In this document: positions 5,841 through 10,410 of the stretch, piece by piece | How positions within the stretch are numbered: position 1 is the stretch's first letter | Layout of the letters: every line of letters starts with the position of its first letter | Assembly (NCBI GenBank): GCA_030037515.1 | Contig: JASHRE010000054.1 | Coordinates: forward strand, 1 to 10,410 | Direction of reading: 5' to 3' | Source: Candidatus Sulfotelmatobacter sp. | Lineage (GTDB): Bacteria; Acidobacteriota; Terriglobia; Terriglobales; Acidobacteriaceae | Length of the DNA: 10,410 bases | Program-made: the position numbers and the translations under genes | The notes under the pieces: model-generated | The model's database searches: none | Seen by the model: the letters and a program-made list of their open reading frames with translations, nothing else | Told to the model about the DNA's origin: nothing

Positions 5841-6697
5841 ATGATCTTGTTCAGCACCAGGGCCACAGCACTCTGGAACTAGTCCGTAGCGGTATTCGGC
5901 ATCTCCATCTTCGCGATCGTGTTCCTTTGCGGCGGAACGCTCGGCTACGTCCGGGGAACCACCGGCAGAGCAATCCGAAGCCGCCGATTCGGGGAGTTAG
6001 AGAGTTGGACGTTGCTGCGCACCCGCAACGCGCAGACCTACTCAATTAGCACTCCGAACGGAATCGATGAAGCCACCTGCGTCGAGGTTGGTGGAATCGA
6101 GCAATGGATGACGATTCGAGGCGAGGACCGTAACAATCCGGTGCTCCTGTTTCTGCATGGCGGACCCGGCGATGCCACCGTTCCCTGGGGATACGCGGCG
6201 TTTCGCAGCTGGCTTCAAATATTTCACCGTTGTGCTATGGGACCAGCGCGGTGCGGGCAGAACGTTCAGACGAAACGGAACTGGCTCGGCGTCCACTATT
6301 ACACCGGACCGAATGGTCCGAGGCGGTATTGAGCTTTCGGAACTGTTGAAGAATAAGCTGCATCAGGACAAAATCGTCCTCGTCGGGCATTCCTGGGGCT
6401 CGATCTTCGGATTTTTTCATGGTGAAAGCGAGATCCGAGCTTTTCCACGCGTTCGCTGGAACCGGTCAGGTTGCCGCCGAGTTTGGACAAACCGCGGGGG
6501 TCGCATACGCAGCGGTTTTGGATCGGGCATCGCGTGAAGGCAATTCTCGGGCTGTTCAAGAACTGAAGCAAGTTGGCCGTCCTCCGTATAAGGACGGAAA
6601 TGGTTTTGCGGTGCAACACACGTGGGCGAATCTGTTGGAAGGAACAGACATCTTTCTGGTCTCTACTCTGGGGTTCGCTCTATCCGCGCCCGGATAT
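5841..6697 (+). pseudogene. Broken alpha/beta hydrolase gene, proline iminopeptidase-like (S33), with nonsense codon, two frameshifts and lost C-terminus
   Basis: Translation begins plausibly at ATG 5841 but meets an in-frame TAG at 5880-5882. After it, an N-terminal membrane anchor (SVAVFGISIFAIVFLCGG) continues in the same frame. The hydrolase domain is clear: IEQWMTIRGEDRNNPVLLFL and the oxyanion motif HGGPG at 6156-6170. Near 6213-6217 the frame moves by one base; removing one T from CTTC restores FRSWLKYFTVVLWDQRGAG. The nucleophile elbow GHSWGS is at 6385-6402. At 6412-6417 a run of six T shifts the frame again; five T would give GFFMVKARSELFHAFAGTG. Similarity runs on through LGFALSAPGY and ends near 6697. 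The segment with the catalytic Asp and His is absent. With four independent lesions, real decay is more likely than sequencing error. Intact relatives would be membrane-anchored or exported peptidases or esterases. Confidence 0.82.
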
Positions 6698-6854
6698 TTC
6701 AGCATTTGGTCATGTGGTGGTCACAATCGACGTGATCTCGCAACGACTGGAGTCATGATCTTCAACACGCAAGGCCCGTTCGAAGAGGATCCATCGCGTG
6801 CTGCATCTCGACAGGATAGAAGCCTTCAACTCCCAATTTACCGGAGCGCATGCT
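6698..6854. other. Unassigned sequence after the broken hydrolase gene
   Basis: This stretch lies between the last recognisable hydrolase codon and the stop of the convergent fumarylacetoacetate hydrolase family gene. The hydrolase reading frame stays open through it, but none of the three plus frames shows the expected end of the S33 domain. The minus frames hold short open stretches that I cannot match to a family. It is probably the far side of a deletion or rearrangement junction. Confidence 0.4.
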
Positions 6855-7658
6855 TCAGTACTCGTTCACGACGCTGTTCTTCAGTGTGCCGATGCCTTGT
6901 ACCGTGACTTCGACCGTATCACCGGCGGCGATCGGCCCAACGCCCGAAGGTGTTCCGCTAGGAATGAGATCTCCGGGGAACAGAGTCATTGCCTGCGCGA
7001 TGTAGCGGATCACGACGTCCAGGGGAAAAATCAAATCTCGCGTATTTCCGTTCTGCCGAACTTCGCCATTGACTCGGGTTTCGACGCTGATTCCGACCCA
7101 AGGATCGATCTCATCGGTGACCAGCGGACCCACGGGACAGAACGTATCGAATCCCTTGGCGCGGCTCCATTGGCCGTCTTTTTGCTGCAGGTCGCGAGCC
7201 GTGACCTCATTCACGCAGGTATAGCCGAGGATATATTGCCGAATGTCTGCGTCAGATGCAGGCTGATAGCAGGTCTTGCCGATCACAACGCCCAGTTCGC
7301 CTTCGTAGTCGACCCGCTCCGAGATTTTCGGTCGGCGCACGATTCCGCCGGGCGACAACAAGGCCGACGTAGGTTTGAGAAAAATGAGGGGCTCTTTCGG
7401 AACCTCATTCCCGAGTTCGGCGGCATGTTCGCGATAGTTGCGTCCAATGCAAACGATCTTCGATGGCCGTACCGGCGGCAGGAGCGTGGCCTGCTCCAGC
7501 GGGATCGCGTCGATGCGGCCGGTGCGCAGGCTTTCCATGTCGCCATCGGCTTGTTCTGGAGGGGTGAGCAGAAGGCGCACGATTGCGTCGCGGCCTGCGA
7601 CCGATTCGACCAATCCATAGTGGGCTTCGCCGTTGAGTTGGAAGCGGCAATATCTCAT
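6855..7658 (-). CDS. Fumarylacetoacetate hydrolase (FAH) family protein
   Basis: This cytosolic enzyme of 267 residues belongs to the FAH superfamily, whose members cleave, decarboxylate or isomerise beta-diketo or 2-oxo acids from aromatic degradation, or oxaloacetate/acylpyruvate. The N-terminal third is a small FAH-N-like domain. The catalytic part begins with SKIVCIGRNYREHAAE (66-81). The divalent metal site is formed by Glu119 and Glu121 (YEGELG) and Asp156 (ARD). RAKGFDTFCPVGP (166-178) and LIPSGTPSGVG (231-241) are the usual substrate-loop and closing motifs. All key residues are present, so it should be active. The sequence resembles the HpcE/YcgM branch, but the substrate cannot be fixed, and no aromatic-degradation genes accompany it. 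ATG was chosen as the family-typical start; no good ribosome site precedes it, and the upstream 40 bases are AT-rich. Confidence 0.9.
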   Translation of the reverse strand: MRYCRFQLNGEAHYGLVESVAGRDAIVRLLLTPPEQADGDMESLRTGRIDAIPLEQATLLPPVRPSKIVCIGRNYREHAAELGNEVPKEPLIFLKPTSALLSPGGIVRRPKISERVDYEGELGVVIGKTCYQPASDADIRQYILGYTCVNEVTARDLQQKDGQWSRAKGFDTFCPVGPLVTDEIDPWVGISVETRVNGEVRQNGNTRDLIFPLDVVIRYIAQAMTLFPGDLIPSGTPSGVGPIAAGDTVEVTVQGIGTLKNSVVNEY

Positions 7659-7814
7659 AGCAAATATCTAAGCATATTTCTTGTGTCTTGAGCGGAAGGA
7701 TTGGGAGAAAAAATGCAGGCGCACAGGGCTGGTGGACAGGCAAGATTTTGAACTTGCATCTTCAGGACAGAGATTCAGGTCTCCGCCCGGCGTGTTCTTT
7801 ACGGCACCGCAAGC

Positions 7815-10410
7815 TTAGTCGATGTGCTCGCCTTCGGAGAATCCCGGTTCCGCAGGAGGAAGCACGTCGCGTTCACCCGCGATCCAAACGTACAGAGTAG
7901 GTAACAGGAAAATACTCATGACGAGGTCGGAAATCAATCCACCGACAATAACGATCGCGAACGGGCGCTGCGAGTCGGAGCCGATCGCGTGCGACAAAGC
8001 TGCCGGCAAGAGTCCCAGGGTTGCAACGAGCATCGTCATCATAATGGGACGCAACCGCAAGACTGCTCCTTCAACGGCAGCGTCCTCGATGGAATAACGG
8101 CGTGCGCGCAACTGGTTGATATACTCCAGCATGATGACCCCGGTTTGTACCGACACGCCAAACAGGGCGAGAAAGCCGACGCCTGAGGAAACGCTGAAGT
8201 TGGTGCCGGTAACGAGAAGAGCGAGCAGACCTCCGACGCGTGCCATGGCGACGTTGGCCAGAATCAGCAGCGCCCACTTGAACGAGCGGAACATCGTGTA
8301 AAGGATGATGAAAATGATCGCGATGGTGATTGGCAAGACGACGAGCAACCGCTCATCGGCTCGCTTTTTGCTCTGGTATTCACCCTCCCAGTCGATGTGA
8401 TATCCGATCGGCAGCTTCACCTGGTCCCTGACTTTCTGTATCGCTTCTTCGACCGTGCTGCCCAGGTCGCGGCCGCGAACGCTATATTTGATGGCAACGT
8501 AGCGCTGATTGCCCTCGCGATAAATTTCTGACCCGCCATCGATCGTATCGATATTACAGAGCTGTGCCAGAGAAACACGCTCGCCCGTTGGCGACAGCAA
8601 ACGAATCTTTTCGATCGCTTCCCTTGTGTCGCGATACAGCGGCAGATAACGGAGTGTCAAGTCGTAGCGCGCCTCGCCGCGAAGAACCTGCGTCAGTGCG
8701 TTGCCGCCGACCGCGGTCTGAATCGCATCCTCCACATCGGATATGTTGATCTGGTAACGGGCAGCGGCTTGACGGTTTACGGTGACGTTCAAGTTCGGCT
8801 GGCCGAGCACACGAAATACGCCAAGATCTTGAATGCCTTTCACGCCACGCATGATGCTGACGATCTGATCGGCTTTGTCTTCGAGCGTGCGCAGGTCATC
8901 GCCGTAAACTTTCGTGGCAAGTTCGCCTTTGACGCCACTGACGGCTTCTTCCATGTTGTCTTCGATGGGCTGAGAGAAACCCCAGACGACGCCGGGAATT
9001 TTGTCGAGCTCGCGCTGCATGGCGGCAATCAGTTCGTCGGTGTTCTGGTGAAAGACCGGCCTCCACTGATTCTTTGGTTTCAGATCGACGAAATATTCCG
9101 TATTGAAAAAGCCGGTCGTGTCGGTTCCGTCGTCGGGGCGCCCAACCTGGCTGGTGCACTGCGGGACCTCGGGGAATGAACACAGAATAATTCGCGCTTC
9201 GTTTGCGACTCGGATGCCCTCATCGGGTCCGGTACTGGGAGCGAGAGTACCCCGAACCCACAGTGCGCCTTCGTCCAGATGCGGCAGGAATTCGGAGCCG
9301 ATCGCGTTCCCGAAGGCCAAATAAATTGCCACGAAAAGGCTGACCACTCCCACCCCCACCGTCAGTTCGCGCCGTCGAATGGCCCAGCGCACGGCTCGGC
9401 TGTATCGCGCGGTCAGGAATGTCATCAGCGGGTTGTGCCACTCTCTGGCTCCGTGGGCAAAGGCGAAGCTGGCCAGCACGGGGGCAATCACGATCGAAAA
9501 AATGAGGGCGCCGAGCAGAGCAAAGGCGACCGTCCACGCCATGGGATGGAACAGTCGACCCTCCACGCGCTGCAGAGTAAAGATGGGCAGATAGGCAGTG
9601 ATGATGATCGCGATGGCATAGAATACGGGACGCTGGACTTCATGCGAAGCATCGGCGATCTTTTCGGTTGGCGTCCTCGTGCCGTTGGGGAAATTCATAT
9701 GGCGCACGATGTTTTCGATCATCACCACAGCGCCATCGACGACCATGCCAAAATCGAGCGCACCCAAGGAAAGCAGGTTCGCAGGGACTTGCTTCAGATC
9801 AAGACAAATCGAAGCAAACAGCAACGAGAAAGGAATCGTAGCCGCGACGATCAAAGCGCCCCGAACGTTACCCAGGAAGATGAAAAGAATGATCGTAACC
9901 AGAATCATTCCTTCACCCAAGTTGTGTAGAACCGTATCGGTTGTGAAGCGGACCAGGTCACTGCGATCGATAAAGGGGACGATCTTCACCCCGGGCGGAA
10001 GGATATGATCGTTCATTTCGTCGATTTTCTTGTGCAGCGCACGAAGCGCCGGATCGGCCGGCGCCCCTTTGCGTAGCAGAACGATGCCCGAGACTACGTC
10101 GTCGTTGTCGACGATCTTTCCATCTTCGCGATGAAATGCGCGGGCGAACTGGCCCAGGCGAATTTTCGGCCCTTGTTCGACAAGGGCAATATCTTTGATC
10201 CGGAGCGGCGTGCCATTTTTTGCGAAAACAACGGTCTGCTCAATGTCGTGAATGTGATCGACCAATCCGACTTCGCGGACGTTGATCTGCTGCAGTCCCG
10301 CCTGAATAAAACTTCCCCCGGCGTTCGCATTGCTGTTGGTCAGCTGCTGCTCGATTTGCGACAGGCTCAGACCGTAGGCGACGAGTTTGTTGGGATCGAG
10401 ACGAACCTGA
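7815..10410 (-). CDS. Heavy-metal RND efflux pump, CzcA/CusA family inner-membrane subunit, N-terminus beyond window
   Basis: This proton-driven inner-membrane antiporter works with a periplasmic adaptor and an outer-membrane channel to expel metal ions. About 864 residues are visible, and the frame is open to the window edge (first full codon at 10409-10407). Full-length members have about 1040 residues, so roughly 170-180 are missing, including TM1. The visible part starts in the first periplasmic porter domain and continues through TM2-TM6. TM4 carries DFGMVVDGAVVMIEN (9711-9755), whose two Asp and one Glu form the proton relay. The second periplasmic loop contains SQVGRPDDGTDTTGFFNTE, which is typical of the metal-transporting branch. 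TM7-TM12 follow, with GVSVQTGVIMLEYINQLR near the TM10-TM11 region. The C-terminus is short and acidic. The TM4 motif resembles CzcA/CnrA (Co, Zn, Ni, Cd) rather than CusA (Cu, Ag). Adaptor and channel genes probably lie beyond 10410. Confidence 0.93.
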   Translation of the reverse strand, partial: QVRLDPNKLVAYGLSLSQIEQQLTNSNANAGGSFIQAGLQQINVREVGLVDHIHDIEQTVVFAKNGTPLRIKDIALVEQGPKIRLGQFARAFHREDGKIVDNDDVVSGIVLLRKGAPADPALRALHKKIDEMNDHILPPGVKIVPFIDRSDLVRFTTDTVLHNLGEGMILVTIILFIFLGNVRGALIVAATIPFSLLFASICLDLKQVPANLLSLGALDFGMVVDGAVVMIENIVRHMNFPNGTRTPTEKIADASHEVQRPVFYAIAIIITAYLPIFTLQRVEGRLFHPMAWTVAFALLGALIFSIVIAPVLASFAFAHGAREWHNPLMTFLTARYSRAVRWAIRRRELTVGVGVVSLFVAIYLAFGNAIGSEFLPHLDEGALWVRGTLAPSTGPDEGIRVANEARIILCSFPEVPQCTSQVGRPDDGTDTTGFFNTEYFVDLKPKNQWRPVFHQNTDELIAAMQRELDKIPGVVWGFSQPIEDNMEEAVSGVKGELATKVYGDDLRTLEDKADQIVSIMRGVKGIQDLGVFRVLGQPNLNVTVNRQAAARYQINISDVEDAIQTAVGGNALTQVLRGEARYDLTLRYLPLYRDTREAIEKIRLLSPTGERVSLAQLCNIDTIDGGSEIYREGNQRYVAIKYSVRGRDLGSTVEEAIQKVRDQVKLPIGYHIDWEGEYQSKKRADERLLVVLPITIAIIFIILYTMFRSFKWALLILANVAMARVGGLLALLVTGTNFSVSSGVGFLALFGVSVQTGVIMLEYINQLRARRYSIEDAAVEGAVLRLRPIMMTMLVATLGLLPAALSHAIGSDSQRPFAIVIVGGLISDLVMSIFLLPTLYVWIAGERDVLPPAEPGFSEGEHID

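Noticed and set aside
6405..6425. Programmed frameshift at the T6 run of the hydrolase gene
   Set aside because: A slippery T-run could allow recoding, but a second frameshift, an in-frame TAG and a missing catalytic end make a functional recoded product very unlikely.
6798..7691. Plus-strand open frame of 297 codons opposite the FAH family gene
   Set aside because: The minus-strand frame carries all FAH metal and substrate motifs. The plus-strand frame is its antisense shadow and shows no domain.

Overview
The window looks like chromosomal DNA from an acidobacterium (Acidobacteriota, Terriglobia-like). This is inferred from the moderately high GC content, the housekeeping gene order, and two small proteins that I recall as conserved hypotheticals in that group. 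No similarity search was possible. I see no rRNA, complete tRNA, CRISPR array, insertion sequence or phage gene.

Left part (1-4084, plus strand): a tight four-gene run. It holds the 3' part of a type III pantothenate kinase gene (coaX, coenzyme A synthesis), an unrecognised helical protein, a BaiN/HI0933-like FAD oxidoreductase, and a 4Fe-4S RNA uracil-C5-methyltransferase of the RlmD/TrmA family. The gaps are 6, 7 and 22 bases. The three downstream genes start with GTG, GTG and TTG and lack clear Shine-Dalgarno sites, so translational coupling is likely. The first and last proteins carry polar, disordered-looking C-terminal tails.

Middle part (4085-5660): a DUF2007 protein on the minus strand diverges from a small membrane methyltransferase of the isoprenylcysteine carboxyl methyltransferase (ICMT) type. 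The methyltransferase has a good sigma-70-like promoter so close to its ATG that the mRNA should be leaderless. A 93-residue conserved-looking small protein follows, with a strong ribosome binding site.

Decayed part (5841-6854): an alpha/beta hydrolase gene of the proline iminopeptidase type (S33). It is broken by an in-frame TAG and two single-T insertions, and it has lost the end that would carry the catalytic Asp and His. About 155 bases of unassigned sequence follow.

Right part (6855-10410, minus strand): a fumarylacetoacetate hydrolase family enzyme and, upstream of it on the same strand, a large heavy-metal RND efflux pump subunit of the CzcA/CusA type. The pump's N-terminus lies beyond the window edge, and its TM4 motif points to divalent cations rather than copper or silver. 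The two genes are 156 bases apart and need not be one operon.

Most of the window is ordinary core and accessory gene content. I found no convincing new multi-gene system. The items most worth a second look are the leaderless promoter, the multiply broken hydrolase, the unknown protein locked between coaX and the flavoprotein gene, and the small 93-residue protein.
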